Source of the DNA: Janthinobacterium sp. 64
GTDB taxonomy: Bacteria > Pseudomonadota > Gammaproteobacteria > Burkholderiales > Burkholderiaceae_D
Assembly (NCBI RefSeq): GCF_002813325.1
Contig: NZ_PHUG01000001.1
Span: forward strand, 3,658,001-3,722,000
Direction of reading: 5' to 3'
DNA: 64,000 nucleotides
Of the stretch, positions 41,339 to 50,303 are shown in pieces. How positions within the stretch are numbered: the first letter of the stretch is position 1; each line of letters opens with the position of its first letter. Both the position numbers and the translations under genes were made by a program. The notes below the pieces were generated by a model. The model was not told the DNA's origin, ran no database searches, and was given only the letters and a program-made list of their open reading frames with translations.

Positions 41339-42030
41339 ATATCCGCGGCAATGACGTGCTGCGCCAGAAACTGGCGTCCGAATACGTGCTGGGCACCCTG
41401 AAAGGGGGCGCACGGCGGCGTTTCGAAGGCTGGCTGCACAATGACGCCGACTTGCGCAATATCACGGCCGAATGGCGCCAGCGCCTGGAACCGATGGCCG
41501 AATTTGCCACGCCCGTGGCGCCGCCCAAGCGCGTGTGGCAACAGATCGAGCAGCGCCTGCACCTGAAGCCGCAGGGCGGCTGGTCGTGGTTGCGCGATTC
41601 GCTGTCGTTCTGGCGTGGTCTGGGCATGGCGTCGAGCGCCATCGCCGCGCTGCTGGTGATCGTCGTGGCCACGCGCGTGATGGACGCGCCGCAGATCAGC
41701 CATGTGGCCAGCCTGACGGACGAGAAAGCGCAAACGGCCCTGCTGCTGACGGCCGACAGCCGCCACGGCGCCCTCGAAGTGCGCATGGTGGGCAACGCGC
41801 CCGTGCCGAGCGATAAGGATCTGGAACTGTGGGCCGTACCGAAGAGCGGCAACCCGCGCTCCCTCGGCTTACTGGCCGACAAGGGCAACGTGACACTGGC
41901 CCTGTCCCAGCGCGCCATCGGCAACGACGTGGCCCTGCTGGCCGTCACGCTGGAACCGAAAGGCGGTTCGCCGAATCCGAACGGACCGACGGGACCGATT
42001 CTCTACAAGGGCAACTGGGTGAAGATTTAA
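41335..42030 (+). CDS. Anti-sigma factor, RskA-like
   Basis: About 231 residues. The cytoplasmic N-terminal part (about 1-90) has the zinc-less anti-sigma fold style ([22 protein letters not shown]). One membrane span lies at about 98-115 ([17 protein letters not shown]). The periplasmic RskA domain (PF10099 type) has [17 protein letters not shown]. It should hold the coupled sigma factor at the membrane until a periplasmic signal releases it. The start was set at the overlapping ATGA. It converges on the thioesterase gene, with the stop codons overlapping by 4 bases. Confidence 0.88.
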   Translation: MNIRGNDVLRQKLASEYVLGTLKGGARRRFEGWLHNDADLRNITAEWRQRLEPMAEFATPVAPPKRVWQQIEQRLHLKPQGGWSWLRDSLSFWRGLGMASSAIAALLVIVVATRVMDAPQISHVASLTDEKAQTALLLTADSRHGALEVRMVGNAPVPSDKDLELWAVPKSGNPRSLGLLADKGNVTLALSQRAIGNDVALLAVTLEPKGGSPNPNGPTGPILYKGNWVKI

Positions 42031-42455
42031 GCTTGTTTGGGATACAGAATCATCTGCGTGCAACGGAACAAGGCAATCGTCTTGCCCGTGTCCTTGCTTT
42101 TCACCACGGCATCCCACACTTGCGTGTTGCGGCCCTTGTGCTCGACCTTGGCCGTGCAGGTGAGCGTGCCTTCGCGGGCCGTGCCCAGGTGATTCGATTT
42201 CAATTCGATGGTCGTGAAATTGCTCGCGCCCTCGGGCAGGTTGACGATGCAGCCATAGCCGGACGCCGTGTCGGCCAGGGTCACCACGCTGCCCGCGTGC
42301 AGGTAGCCATTCGGCGCCAGCAGATGCGGCAGCACGGGCAATTCCGCCGTCAGCTGACCGTCGCCCACTTCCGTGATGACGATGCCCAGGTGGCCGGGCA
42401 GGCGGCCCGTGCCGCGTTCATTCAACATTGCTACGGTGATGTCGGGATTGCTCAT
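42027..42455 (-). CDS. PaaI-family hotdog-fold thioesterase
   Basis: A 142-residue single hotdog domain. The catalytic-type segment is GYLHAGSVVTLADTASGYG (about 50-68), and the ELKSNHLGTAREGTL strand pair follows. It should hydrolyse aromatic or other acyl-CoA thioesters. Neighbouring genes give no hint of the substrate. Confidence 0.88.
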   Translation of the reverse strand: MSNPDITVAMLNERGTGRLPGHLGIVITEVGDGQLTAELPVLPHLLAPNGYLHAGSVVTLADTASGYGCIVNLPEGASNFTTIELKSNHLGTAREGTLTCTAKVEHKGRNTQVWDAVVKSKDTGKTIALFRCTQMILYPKQA

Positions 42456-42539
42456 GCTGGTCCTTGTGCGGGTGAGTCCGTGATACGCCGGAAAATACTA
42501 TGATGATAGCAACTTTTTCCGCCTCGGTTTGGCGGTCGC

Positions 42540-43697
42540 TTATTTCCGGCCGCGCCGCCGTTTCCACCACACCAAACTGCCCGTCAGCAGGAACAGCAGC
42601 GGCATCAAGCCAAAGACGGTAATGAAGGCGCGCCCGGCCACGCCGAACGCCTGGCCCGAATGCAGGGGGAATTGCCAGCCCAGGAAGACGTCGCCGGCCG
42701 GCGCCCGCAAGGGATCGCGTATGCGCAGGGGCAAGCCGCTGCGCGCGTCCAGGGTAATGCGCGTGGCGCCGTCGCCGTGGGCGATTTCACCGGGCTGGCG
42801 CACGCGCACGTCATATGGCTGATCCTTTTTCGCCGGTAGCACGATGCGCGACACGCGCGCCTGCGGATACAGCTGTTGCGCGGCGGCCATGGCCTGACCC
42901 GCATCGAGCAGCTCGCCATCCTGCTGCAGATTTTTCAGTTTGACCTTGTCCGGCGCCGTCGACACGAGTTCCACCAAGGGCACGATCAATTGCGGCAAAT
43001 TGAAATAAATGCCGGAAAAGGCGAGCATGGCCAGCACAGGCGCGGCAAAAAAGCCGGCCGCCTTATGCAAGGTGTAATTGAAACGGGGCCAGGAACCGCC
43101 ATGCGACACCGTCAGCGCGCGCTTGACCGCCGTCCACTGCAGGCGCGGCCACCACAGATAGATGCCGCTCAAGGCCATCAGCAACAGCATCACGCCCGAG
43201 ATACCGGTAATCGTCTTGCCCACTTCGCCGGACAATACATAGCGGTGCAAATGAAACATGCCCGACATCAGCAGCGGACGCGTGAGGCCGAAACGCCCCC
43301 AGTCGCGCTCGCCTTTGACTTGCAAGGTGTAGGGGTCGACCATCACCTGGCGCACGATGGCCTGGCTGAAGGGGGACGGCTTGCCCGCCTGGCGATACGA
43401 AGCCACGTAGACATCGCGCGCATCGGCGGGCGGATTGAGCTGGCTCGGCTTGCCGTAGGCGGGGTCGGCCGCAAGAGTGTCCACCACCGCTTGCAGCGTG
43501 CGCGGCGTCACCTGGAACACCTGGCCGGGCGCGGGCGTGCTCGCCTGCAACAAGGTCGGATTCAGATACGCGTCGAGCTCCGGCATCCAGGCGATGGCGG
43601 AACCCGTCAAGCCCAGCAGGACGAACAGGGCGCCAAACCACAGGCCCGCATACAGATGCAGTTTACTGAGCAAGCACTTGATCGGGCGTTGGGACAT
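42540..43697 (-). CDS. PepSY-associated transmembrane protein (PiuB-like)
   Basis: About 385 residues with four membrane spans. Near the N-terminus is LHLYAGLWFGALFVLLGLTG with a conserved histidine, then a periplasmic region with PepSY-like repeats. A second HLHRYVLSG motif and a last span at the C-terminus (FGLMPLLFLLTGSLVWW) complete the pattern. The family often accompanies iron-siderophore uptake and may reduce ferric iron. No siderophore genes adjoin it here. The ATG at MSQRPIKCLL was chosen because the upstream extension lacks family similarity. The KRRRGRK tail is typical. Confidence 0.88.
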   Translation of the reverse strand: MSQRPIKCLLSKLHLYAGLWFGALFVLLGLTGSAIAWMPELDAYLNPTLLQASTPAPGQVFQVTPRTLQAVVDTLAADPAYGKPSQLNPPADARDVYVASYRQAGKPSPFSQAIVRQVMVDPYTLQVKGERDWGRFGLTRPLLMSGMFHLHRYVLSGEVGKTITGISGVMLLLMALSGIYLWWPRLQWTAVKRALTVSHGGSWPRFNYTLHKAAGFFAAPVLAMLAFSGIYFNLPQLIVPLVELVSTAPDKVKLKNLQQDGELLDAGQAMAAAQQLYPQARVSRIVLPAKKDQPYDVRVRQPGEIAHGDGATRITLDARSGLPLRIRDPLRAPAGDVFLGWQFPLHSGQAFGVAGRAFITVFGLMPLLFLLTGSLVWWKRRRGRK

Positions 43698-43895
43698 GGA
43701 CACTTTGGGAAATTTTGGCTGCGAAACGATAGCATGAAAGACAAACACAATCGGCCTCACAGCGAACAACACGCTCATGGCAACGGCGGATTCAGATAAA
43801 AACGAGCGTTTCGGCACCATCAGCGAGCGCATCGGCATCGCGGGTAACTGTTGCACGACATACACTTTCCCCTATACTTCATCGAAAGGAAAACC

Positions 43896-44441
43896 ATGAC
43901 CACCTCCCGTTTGCTCGCCGCCACTTTGGGTCTCGCTTTGCACCTGGGCGCCCACGCCGCCGACTTTACCGTCACCAGCAGCGACATCGCGCCGGGCCAA
44001 ACCCTGGCGCCGGCGCAAGTATTCCAGGGCTTCGGCTGCACGGGCGGCAACCTGTCGCCGCAATTGTCGTGGCACGGCGCGCCAGCCGGCACCAAAAGCT
44101 ACGCCGTCACCCTGTACGACCCGGACGCGCCCACGGGCAGCGGCTGGTGGCACTGGAGCGTGTTCAATGTGCCTGCCAGCACAACATCCTTGGCTGCGGG
44201 AACGACCACGTCCACCTTGCCGGCCGGCGCCATGCAAGGACGCAACGATTACGGTGACAGCGCCTACGGCGGCGCTTGCCCGCCACCGGGCGACAAGGCG
44301 CACCGCTACCAGATCACGGTATGGGCCTTGAGCGTGGAGAAACTGCCGCTGGACCAGCACGCCAGCGGCGCCATGCTCGGTTACATGCTCAACGCCAACG
44401 CGCTGGGCAAGGCGCAGCTGACGGGACTGTATGGCCGATGA
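43896..44441 (+). CDS. YbhB/YbcL-family (PEBP-like) secreted protein
   Basis: About 181 residues with a signal peptide (about 1-21). The PEBP fold has the YDPDAPTGSGWWHWSVFNVPA ligand-site region (about 75-95) and GYGGACPP-type AYGGACPPPGDKAHRY. Function in bacteria is unclear. AAAGGAAAA precedes the ATG. The stop lies inside the next gene, the AraC regulator, by 11 bases, so the regulator probably controls this gene or is co-expressed with it. Confidence 0.9.
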   Translation: MTTSRLLAATLGLALHLGAHAADFTVTSSDIAPGQTLAPAQVFQGFGCTGGNLSPQLSWHGAPAGTKSYAVTLYDPDAPTGSGWWHWSVFNVPASTTSLAAGTTTSTLPAGAMQGRNDYGDSAYGGACPPPGDKAHRYQITVWALSVEKLPLDQHASGAMLGYMLNANALGKAQLTGLYGR

Positions 44442-45252
44442 CATGGACGCGGTGGCCCTGAGCGAACTGCGCATCGCCCACGGCACCATCGAAGCGCGCC
44501 GCGCGCAAACCCTGCGCCGCGTGCCCGTCTTCCAGAGCGCCCTGTGCCGCGTGCGGCAGGGAACGAAGCTGCTGGAATGGGGCGCGCGCCAGGCGCGCGC
44601 CGGCACGCACGACGTGGTGCTGATGCCGGCGGGACAGGAACTGGGCGTGGCCAACCTGCCCGGCGCGCAAGGCTACCGGGCAGAAGTGCTGAGCTTTTCA
44701 CCGGCCCTGATCGCCCGTTTCCGCGCGCGCCATGGCAGCCTCGTCGATATCCAGCTGCGCCAGGCGGCCACGGCCAGCCTGTGCGTGCCGCTCGATACCC
44801 ACGCGGCGCAGGCCTGGGACCAGCTGATGGCCAGCCTGGCGGGTAGCGCACCGCCCGCGCTGCTGGCGCACCAGGCGGAAGGCTTGCTGCTGGCCCTGGC
44901 CCTGGGCGGCCATTGCGGCCCGCTGTTGCTGGACCGCCGCGATCCGCTGGCCGCGCGCGTGCAGCAAGTGCTGCTACTGGACCCGGGCGCCGACTGGAGC
45001 GTGGCCAAGGTGGCGTCGAAACTCCATGTGGGCGCGTCCACCTTGCGCCGCCAGCTGGCCCTGGAGCAGCGCCACTTCCGCACCATCCTGGAAGACGTAC
45101 GGCTGGGACTGGCCTTGCAGGAATTGCAATCTGGCATCTTACCCATCGGCGACATCGCGGCCGCCTGCGGCTACGCCTCGCCCTCGCGCTTCGCGGCCCG
45201 TTTCCGCCAGCACTACGGCCTGTCGCCGCGCGAGCTGCGCGCCACCCTGTGA
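44431..45252 (+). CDS. AraC-family transcriptional regulator
   Basis: 273 residues with an N-terminal effector domain and two C-terminal helix-turn-helix units (VAKVASKLHVGASTLRRQL; GDIAAACGYASPSRFAARFRQHYGLSP). It overlaps the PEBP gene by 11 bases. The N-terminal domain carries a cupin-like MPAGQELGVANL segment. The effector is unknown. Confidence 0.9.
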   Translation: MADDMDAVALSELRIAHGTIEARRAQTLRRVPVFQSALCRVRQGTKLLEWGARQARAGTHDVVLMPAGQELGVANLPGAQGYRAEVLSFSPALIARFRARHGSLVDIQLRQAATASLCVPLDTHAAQAWDQLMASLAGSAPPALLAHQAEGLLLALALGGHCGPLLLDRRDPLAARVQQVLLLDPGADWSVAKVASKLHVGASTLRRQLALEQRHFRTILEDVRLGLALQELQSGILPIGDIAAACGYASPSRFAARFRQHYGLSPRELRATL

Positions 45253-45319
45253 CGCCGCTCTGGCGCAAATGACGCAACAAGCGCTGACAGCGGGGCGATT
45301 TTCTTGCTACTATGCGCCC

Positions 45320-45658
45320 ATGTCTTCCCGCCAGCCCACCCGCAAGCCTTACCTGACGTCCGCCCTCGCGCGCACGCCGTGGCAGCTGTGCGTGGCGCTG
45401 TTCAGTGCGCTGGCCCTCGTGTTCCTGCTGTCGACGGCCGCCTCGCACCTGCACAAGACGACGCTCGACGCGGAAGAGTGCGCGCTGTGCGCCACGGCCA
45501 TCGACAAGGTGGCCGACATCGCCGTGCCGCCGGCCATCGTCGAGCCGCCCGCCCAGTTATTGCCGTACCGCTTGCTGGCCATCGCGCCCGCCCCCCTGGC
45601 GCCCGTCGCCACCCTGATCCTGCCGCCCGTGCGCGGCCCGCCTGCCGCCTCACTGTAA
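45320..45658 (+). CDS. Small single-span protein with CxxC motif, DUF2946-like
   Basis: A 112-residue protein. A membrane span at about 25-42 (VALFSALALVFLLSTAAS) is followed at once by SHLHKTTLDAEECALCAT, which holds two histidines and a CxxC pair that could bind a metal. A proline-rich tail follows. DUF2946-like proteins of this layout often precede TonB-dependent metal receptors, as here, where the receptor starts 88 bases later. The family assignment is tentative. Confidence 0.65.
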   Translation: MSSRQPTRKPYLTSALARTPWQLCVALFSALALVFLLSTAASHLHKTTLDAEECALCATAIDKVADIAVPPAIVEPPAQLLPYRLLAIAPAPLAPVATLILPPVRGPPAASL

Positions 45659-45746
45659 TTCCACGCTGTTTTATCCATTTTTCAGGCTGCACCGCCGTGT
45701 TCTGACACGCCGGGCCGCCTGGCGTTGACTATTTTCGAGGTTTACC

Positions 45747-47900
45747 ATGCAACACACTCCACGTCTGAGCGCGCTGTCGCTCGCCCTTGCCAGCCTGTTT
45801 AGCGTTTCCGCGCATGCCGCCGAAGCCACCGCTGCGGCAGATGCCGCACCACAAGAGATGCAAAAGGTCGAAGTCACCTCCGCCCATCTGAAAAGCGCGC
45901 GCATCGAACTGTCGCCGAAAGTCGGCACCACCATCTACAGCATCGACAGCCACATGGTCGACATGCTGGGCCAGGGCGACAACACGCCCTTCAATGAAGT
46001 GCTGCTGCGTTTGCCGGGCGTCTCGCAGGATTCGAAAGGTTCGGGCGCCCTGCACGTGCGCGACGACCATGCCAACGTGCAATACCGCATCAACGGCGTG
46101 CAGTTGCCAGAAAGCATCAGCGGCTTCGGCCAGTCGATCGACACGCGCTTGATCGACAAGACGGATTTCATGACGGGCGCCTTGCCGGCCCAGTTCGGCC
46201 TGCGCACGGCGGGCATCGTCGATATTGAAACGAAAGAGGGCGGATTGAGCCCGGGTGGGCGCATCGGCATCATGCTCGGCAGCCACGATCACGTGGAGCC
46301 GAGTGCTGAATTTTTCGGCAGCGTGGGCAAGTTCAATTACTACCTGTCCGGCAGCTACCTCGGCAATTCCCTGGGCGTGGAAAACCCGCAAGCCACGCGC
46401 AGCGCCCTGCATGACAAGACGCGCCAGAACAAATCGTTCGGCAGCCTGTCATATTTCCTTGATGACAACACGCGCCTGGGCGCCATGTTCGGCACGTATA
46501 ACGGCCGCTTCCAGATCCCGAACAACCCGGACCAGGCGCCGGCCTTCTCGCTGGCTGGCCACAGCGATGCGCAGGCGGGCACGTCCACGTTGCCGTCGTC
46601 GCAGCTCAATGAAAACCAGCGCGAAGTGAACCGATTTCTGGTGCTGTCGCTGCAAAAAAGCCTGGGCGACGTCAATTACCAGGTATCGGCCTTCCACCAG
46701 TATTCGGAACTGCACTTCACGCCCGACGCCATCGGCGACCTGATCTACAACGGCGTGGCTTCCGACTCGCGCCGCGCCAACAGCGCTTCCGGCTTTCAAT
46801 TCGACGCCAGCTACAAATGGCACCAGGACCATACCGTGCGCGCGGGCCTGGCCTACACGCGCCAGAAAACGACGAGCGACAACACGGTGGCCGTCTTCCC
46901 CGCGATGGACGGCGCGCAAACGTCCAGCACGCCCATGTCGATACTCGACAACAGCGGCAAGACGGGCACCCTGGCCAGTGTTTACCTGCAGGATGAATGG
47001 CACATCAGCAAGCCTTTGACCTTGAACTATGGCGCCCGCTTCGACAAAGTCTCGGCCTACACGAGCGAGCAGCAATGGAGCCCGCGCGTGAATCTGGCCT
47101 ACAAAATCGCGCCGGGCACGGCCCTGCACGCCGGCTATTCGCGCTACTTCACGCCGCCGCCGCAGGAACTGGCGGCGCAAGCCAGCATCGACCTGTATGC
47201 GAACACGACGAATGCGCCGGAAATCGGCCAGTCCGACAACGTCAAGGCCGAGCGCACGCATTACTACGACGTGGGCATCAGCCACCAGGTCAATTCGAAA
47301 CTGACCGTGACAGCCGATGTGTACTATAAAAAGATCAGCAACCTGCTCGACGAAGGCCAGTTCGGCCAGGCATTGATTTTGACGCCGTTCAACTACGCGG
47401 ACGGCTACGCCAAGGGCCTGGAGTTATCGGCCATCTACAGCGAGAAAAACTGGGGCCTGTTCCTCAACGCCAGCACGCAAAAGGCGCAGGGACGCAACAT
47501 CAATTCGGGCCAGGCCCTGTTTGGCGCCGATGAGCTGAACTACATCAGCCAACACTATGTCTACCTCGATCATGACCAGAAATACACCTTGTCCGGTGGC
47601 GGCCATTATCACTTCGGCGATTCGCAAGTGAGCGCTGACTTCCTGTACGGCAGCGGCCTGCGCATGACGCCGGACGGCGGCGCGCCCAATTCCGGCCATC
47701 TGCCGAGCTACTTCACCGTCAACACGGCGCTCACGCATACGTGGAAGAACACGCCCGTGGGCAAGGTGGAAGGACGGCTGGCCCTGATCAACCTGTTCGA
47801 CAAGTCGTATCTGCTGCGCGACGGTTCCGGCGTGGGCGTGGGAGCGCCGCAATACGGCGCCCGCCGCAGCATCTATGCCGGCCTGTCGACCAGCTTTTAA
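45747..47900 (+). CDS. TonB-dependent outer-membrane receptor
   Basis: 717 residues with a signal peptide (about 1-24, ending AHA). A TonB-box-like MQKVEVTSA sits at about 36-44. The plug domain (about 50-155) contains LLRLPGVSQDS, YRINGVQLPE and FGLRTAGIVDIET. The rest is a 22-strand-type barrel ending in SIYAGLSTSF, with the terminal phenylalanine expected for outer-membrane insertion. The ligand is unknown; the upstream CxxC/His-rich protein suggests a metal or metal complex. A 12-bp perfect hairpin follows the stop. Confidence 0.9.
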   Translation: MQHTPRLSALSLALASLFSVSAHAAEATAAADAAPQEMQKVEVTSAHLKSARIELSPKVGTTIYSIDSHMVDMLGQGDNTPFNEVLLRLPGVSQDSKGSGALHVRDDHANVQYRINGVQLPESISGFGQSIDTRLIDKTDFMTGALPAQFGLRTAGIVDIETKEGGLSPGGRIGIMLGSHDHVEPSAEFFGSVGKFNYYLSGSYLGNSLGVENPQATRSALHDKTRQNKSFGSLSYFLDDNTRLGAMFGTYNGRFQIPNNPDQAPAFSLAGHSDAQAGTSTLPSSQLNENQREVNRFLVLSLQKSLGDVNYQVSAFHQYSELHFTPDAIGDLIYNGVASDSRRANSASGFQFDASYKWHQDHTVRAGLAYTRQKTTSDNTVAVFPAMDGAQTSSTPMSILDNSGKTGTLASVYLQDEWHISKPLTLNYGARFDKVSAYTSEQQWSPRVNLAYKIAPGTALHAGYSRYFTPPPQELAAQASIDLYANTTNAPEIGQSDNVKAERTHYYDVGISHQVNSKLTVTADVYYKKISNLLDEGQFGQALILTPFNYADGYAKGLELSAIYSEKNWGLFLNASTQKAQGRNINSGQALFGADELNYISQHYVYLDHDQKYTLSGGGHYHFGDSQVSADFLYGSGLRMTPDGGAPNSGHLPSYFTVNTALTHTWKNTPVGKVEGRLALINLFDKSYLLRDGSGVGVGAPQYGARRSIYAGLSTSF

Positions 47901-47914
47901 CCGTTACGCGCGAA

Positions 47915-47946
47915 GACAGCGGCAGGGTGCAACGCCTGCCGCTGTC
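47915..47946 (+). terminator. Hairpin after the TonB receptor gene
   Basis: GACAGCGGCAGG, an eight-base loop and the exact reverse complement lie 14 bases after the stop codon. There is no T run, so termination efficiency is uncertain. Confidence 0.45.
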
Positions 47947-47992
47947 GGTTGCCGTTGAGAAACGATCTCGTGGCGTCTATCGGGATGCCGTT

Positions 47993-48487
47993 TTAATGAG
48001 GAATATCGGCGATGGGTAGCAGCATGGTCAGCGGATCATCGGGGAGGGGCGTAAAACCATACTGCTGATAAAACTGCGTACCTTGCGCTTCTTTGGCATC
48101 GGCAAACAGGGCAAAGCCGCCCACTTCCGCTGCGACGGCTTTCACGCGCTTCATGGCAGCGACCAGCAACAATGCGCCAAAGCCGCGACGCTGATGTCGC
48201 TGCGCGACAGCAAGCCGCGCCAAGGTAAAGCCGGGCACGTTGCTGGGCAGCTTCTTCATCATGGCGACGGGAATAGCTTCCCTTGGGGTCATGCTACGAA
48301 TGGCCAATGAAAAATAGCCAATAATTTCCGCAGGATCAGCTTCATCGACCAGCACGAACGTGCGCGATGCGCCATGTTGCTGATGCTGCCTTGCGGTTGT
48401 CTGCAACCACGTATCCAATACTGCTGTACCGCAATGAAACCTTGTTACATCATGTATTGCTTTCAGTACTGTCACGAAGTACGCCAT
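47993..48487 (-). CDS. GNAT acetyltransferase toxin (TacT/AtaT-like)
   Basis: A 164-residue GNAT-fold enzyme. HDVTRFHCGTAVLDTWLQ at the N-terminus and LARLAVAQRHQRRGFGALLL, the acetyl-CoA pyrophosphate loop (RRGFG), match toxins that acetylate aminoacyl-tRNA. FYQQYGF near the end contains the catalytic-type tyrosine. It overlaps the DUF1778 antitoxin gene by up to 38 bases in another frame. A GTG at 48475 is an alternative start with less overlap. The arrangement is the standard TacA-TacT order. Confidence 0.88.
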   Translation of the reverse strand: MAYFVTVLKAIHDVTRFHCGTAVLDTWLQTTARQHQQHGASRTFVLVDEADPAEIIGYFSLAIRSMTPREAIPVAMMKKLPSNVPGFTLARLAVAQRHQRRGFGALLLVAAMKRVKAVAAEVGGFALFADAKEAQGTQFYQQYGFTPLPDDPLTMLLPIADIPH

Positions 48488-48761
48488 TCTCTACTTTCTG
48501 TGCATAATTTTCGAAAGCCTTCGTCAAAGCCGCATTCGGCCCCTGCGCTTTTTCCAGCAAATCGATCATCATGGCGGCGTCGCGACGGGAGTAGCGAATC
48601 AGGTATTCGCGATCGATGATCATTTCCGCCTTTTCCAATGCAGCTTGCACGAGGAATTGATTCAAGGTAGCGCCGGTCAGCTCAGCCGCTTCTTGAAGTT
48701 TCTCGGCAATTGAGCTGGAAACCCTGGCCGTAATACGGCCGCGTTCTTCAGTCACACTCAT
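48450..48761 (-). CDS. DUF1778 antitoxin (TacA/AtaR-like)
   Basis: 103 residues. The N-terminal ribbon-helix-helix is RITARVSSSIAEKLQEAAELTGATLNQ-like (about 9-35), followed by FLVQAALEKAEMII. The C-terminal tail would wrap the acetyltransferase toxin. It is the first gene of the pair and should repress its own promoter. Base composition is a little lower in GC than the surrounding chromosome. Confidence 0.88.
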   Translation of the reverse strand: MSVTEERGRITARVSSSIAEKLQEAAELTGATLNQFLVQAALEKAEMIIDREYLIRYSRRDAAMMIDLLEKAQGPNAALTKAFENYAQKVENGVLRDSTESNT

Positions 48762-48866
48762 TATTTAGCTCGTGTCTTCGGGTTTGTTCGGATGTCGGCG
48801 GGTATCGCAATGAGCATAGCATATGGCGGAGACAAAGCAAGCTACACTGGAGACAAAATGTCACCA

Positions 48867-49535
48867 CTATGTCTGATCCCATCTGATTTCGGCATGTTGA
48901 TGCGCCTGCAAATACGCATTCGCCTGGCTGAACGGCTTGCTGCCAAAGAAACCTTTGCTGGCCGACAACGGTGAAGGGTGCGGTGCCGCCAGCACCAGGT
49001 GCTTGCCGGGGTCGATCAGGGTGCGCTTGGCTTGCGCATAGCCGCCCCACAGGAGGAACACGAGGTGCTCGCGCTCCGTGGACAGGTGGGCAATCGCGCT
49101 ATCCGTCAGCTTTTCCCAGCCCTTGGCCGCATGCGAGCCGGCTGCCCCGGCGCGCACCGTCAGCACGCTGTTGAGCAGGAACACGCCTTGCCCGGCCCAG
49201 TCGGACAAATCCGTGCGCGTGCGCGTCACGCCCAAGTCGCTCTGCAATTCCTTGAAGATATTTTGCAGGCTAGGCTGCGGCGGCGTACCTTCGGGAATCG
49301 AAAAGCACAAGCCCATGGCCGCGCCGGGCGTGTGATACGGGTCTTGCCCCAGGATCACCACCTTGACTTGCTCGAACGGCGTCAGGTCGAACGCGCGAAA
49401 AATGAGTTTACCGGGAGGACAACACGGCCCCGCCGCATATTCCGCCTTGACGAAGGCCGTCAGGCGTTCCCAGTAAGGCTGGGCAAACTCGCCCTCCAGC
49501 CGCGCCTTCCACGATGCGTCGATGCGTACGTCCAT
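48867..49535 (-). CDS. ung: Uracil-DNA glycosylase
   Basis: About 222 residues, family 1. The water-activating motif GQDPYH and the PxxS-type loop precede LLNSVLTVRAG. The DNA-intercalation motif HPSPLSASKGF is intact. It removes uracil from DNA. GGGGGAG sits directly before the chosen ATG, and an ATG 18 bases upstream is the alternative. It lies between two toxin-antitoxin loci but is a normal chromosomal gene. Confidence 0.96.
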   Translation of the reverse strand: MDVRIDASWKARLEGEFAQPYWERLTAFVKAEYAAGPCCPPGKLIFRAFDLTPFEQVKVVILGQDPYHTPGAAMGLCFSIPEGTPPQPSLQNIFKELQSDLGVTRTRTDLSDWAGQGVFLLNSVLTVRAGAAGSHAAKGWEKLTDSAIAHLSTEREHLVFLLWGGYAQAKRTLIDPGKHLVLAAPHPSPLSASKGFFGSKPFSQANAYLQAHQHAEIRWDQT

Positions 49536-49625
49536 GGCTCCCCCGTCAATCATGTTTTTAAAACATCATCGATCAGTATAGCCGCGTCACGTCCGGTACC
49601 GCGTTACGGTACGGCTGGGCAAAAT

Positions 49626-49931
49626 TTATTTATCGTCGTAGTGATAGCGGCAGGCCGCCACGTAGATGCAGCCCGCGTCGGGCAGGTACACGAGCCGGTG
49701 CTGGCGGTCGATGCGGCGCGACCAGAAACCCGTCAGATCGCCTTTCAGCGGTTCCGGCTTGCCCGTGCCTTTGAAGGGGTCGGCCAGGCATGCATCGAGC
49801 AAGTCATTGATTTTTTGCAGGATTTTCAGATCGCTCTCTTGCCAGAACAGATAATCTTCCCAGGCATGATCGGTCCAGGCCAGCACGGCGCTGCGCGCCT
49901 GCTGCTTGTTCTCAGTCTTCCTGTTTTTCAT
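49626..49931 (-). CDS. yoeB: YoeB-family mRNA interferase toxin
   Basis: 101 residues. The YoeB core begins AWTDHAWEDYLFWQ and includes PFKGTGKPEPLKGDLTGFWS. RRIDRQHRLVY and CRYHY hold the catalytic-type arginine and histidine. About 17 extra residues precede the usual start, so translation may begin later. It overlaps the yefM gene by 20 bases. It would cut mRNA in the ribosomal A site. Confidence 0.93.
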   Translation of the reverse strand: MKNRKTENKQQARSAVLAWTDHAWEDYLFWQESDLKILQKINDLLDACLADPFKGTGKPEPLKGDLTGFWSRRIDRQHRLVYLPDAGCIYVAACRYHYDDK

Positions 49932-50181
49932 GCTGCGCCAATTCCCTGGGCGTCGCCTTGCCCGCCCTGATCTGCGCCACGGACGCCATCAGCCGGCTGG
50001 CATTCTTGGCCGTGCCCAGCAAATACAGGGTTTCCTCGATGCTGTTGTAGTCCGACAAGGACAGCATCACCACGTGTTCGCCATTCACGCGCGTGATCAC
50101 CGTGGGCGTGTGGTCGTTGCAGACGTCGTCCATCACGCTTTTCAGGCCCGCGCGCGCCTCGCTGAAAGTCAGGATATTCAT
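49912..50181 (-). CDS. yefM: YefM-family antitoxin
   Basis: 89 residues in the Phd/YefM fold: MNILTFSEARAGLKSVMDDV, then PTVITRVNGEHVVMLSLSDYNS. The C-terminal part binds the toxin. The ATG used gives the standard YefM N-terminus; the frame is open 20 codons upstream, but that part overlaps the operator. It is first in the operon. Confidence 0.93.
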   Translation of the reverse strand: MNILTFSEARAGLKSVMDDVCNDHTPTVITRVNGEHVVMLSLSDYNSIEETLYLLGTAKNASRLMASVAQIRAGKATPRELAQHEKQED

Positions 50182-50219
50182 GCCGTGCCACCGCTCCCTT
50201 GAAAGTACATGCCAATAAT

Positions 50220-50237
50220 TGTACAGGATGTTGTACA
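50220..50237 (-). promoter_or_regulatory. YefM-type operator with paired TGTACA
   Basis: Two TGTACA hexamers lie with centres exactly 12 bp apart, about 40-55 bases before the yefM ATG. The E. coli YefM-YoeB complex binds palindromes with this core at this spacing. Confidence 0.7.
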
Positions 50238-50251
50238 TCATATCAATCAGG

Positions 50252-50288
50252 CAAAAAAAAACCGCCCGGCTAAAGCGGACGGCTTTTG
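50252..50288 (-). terminator. Terminator of lipBA
   Basis: On the minus strand a stem of the type CCGTCCGC/GCCGGGCGG (one G-T pair) is followed by nine T. It lies 16 bases after the lipA stop. Confidence 0.75.
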
Positions 50289-50303
50289 ATACAACTCAAG
50301 TGC

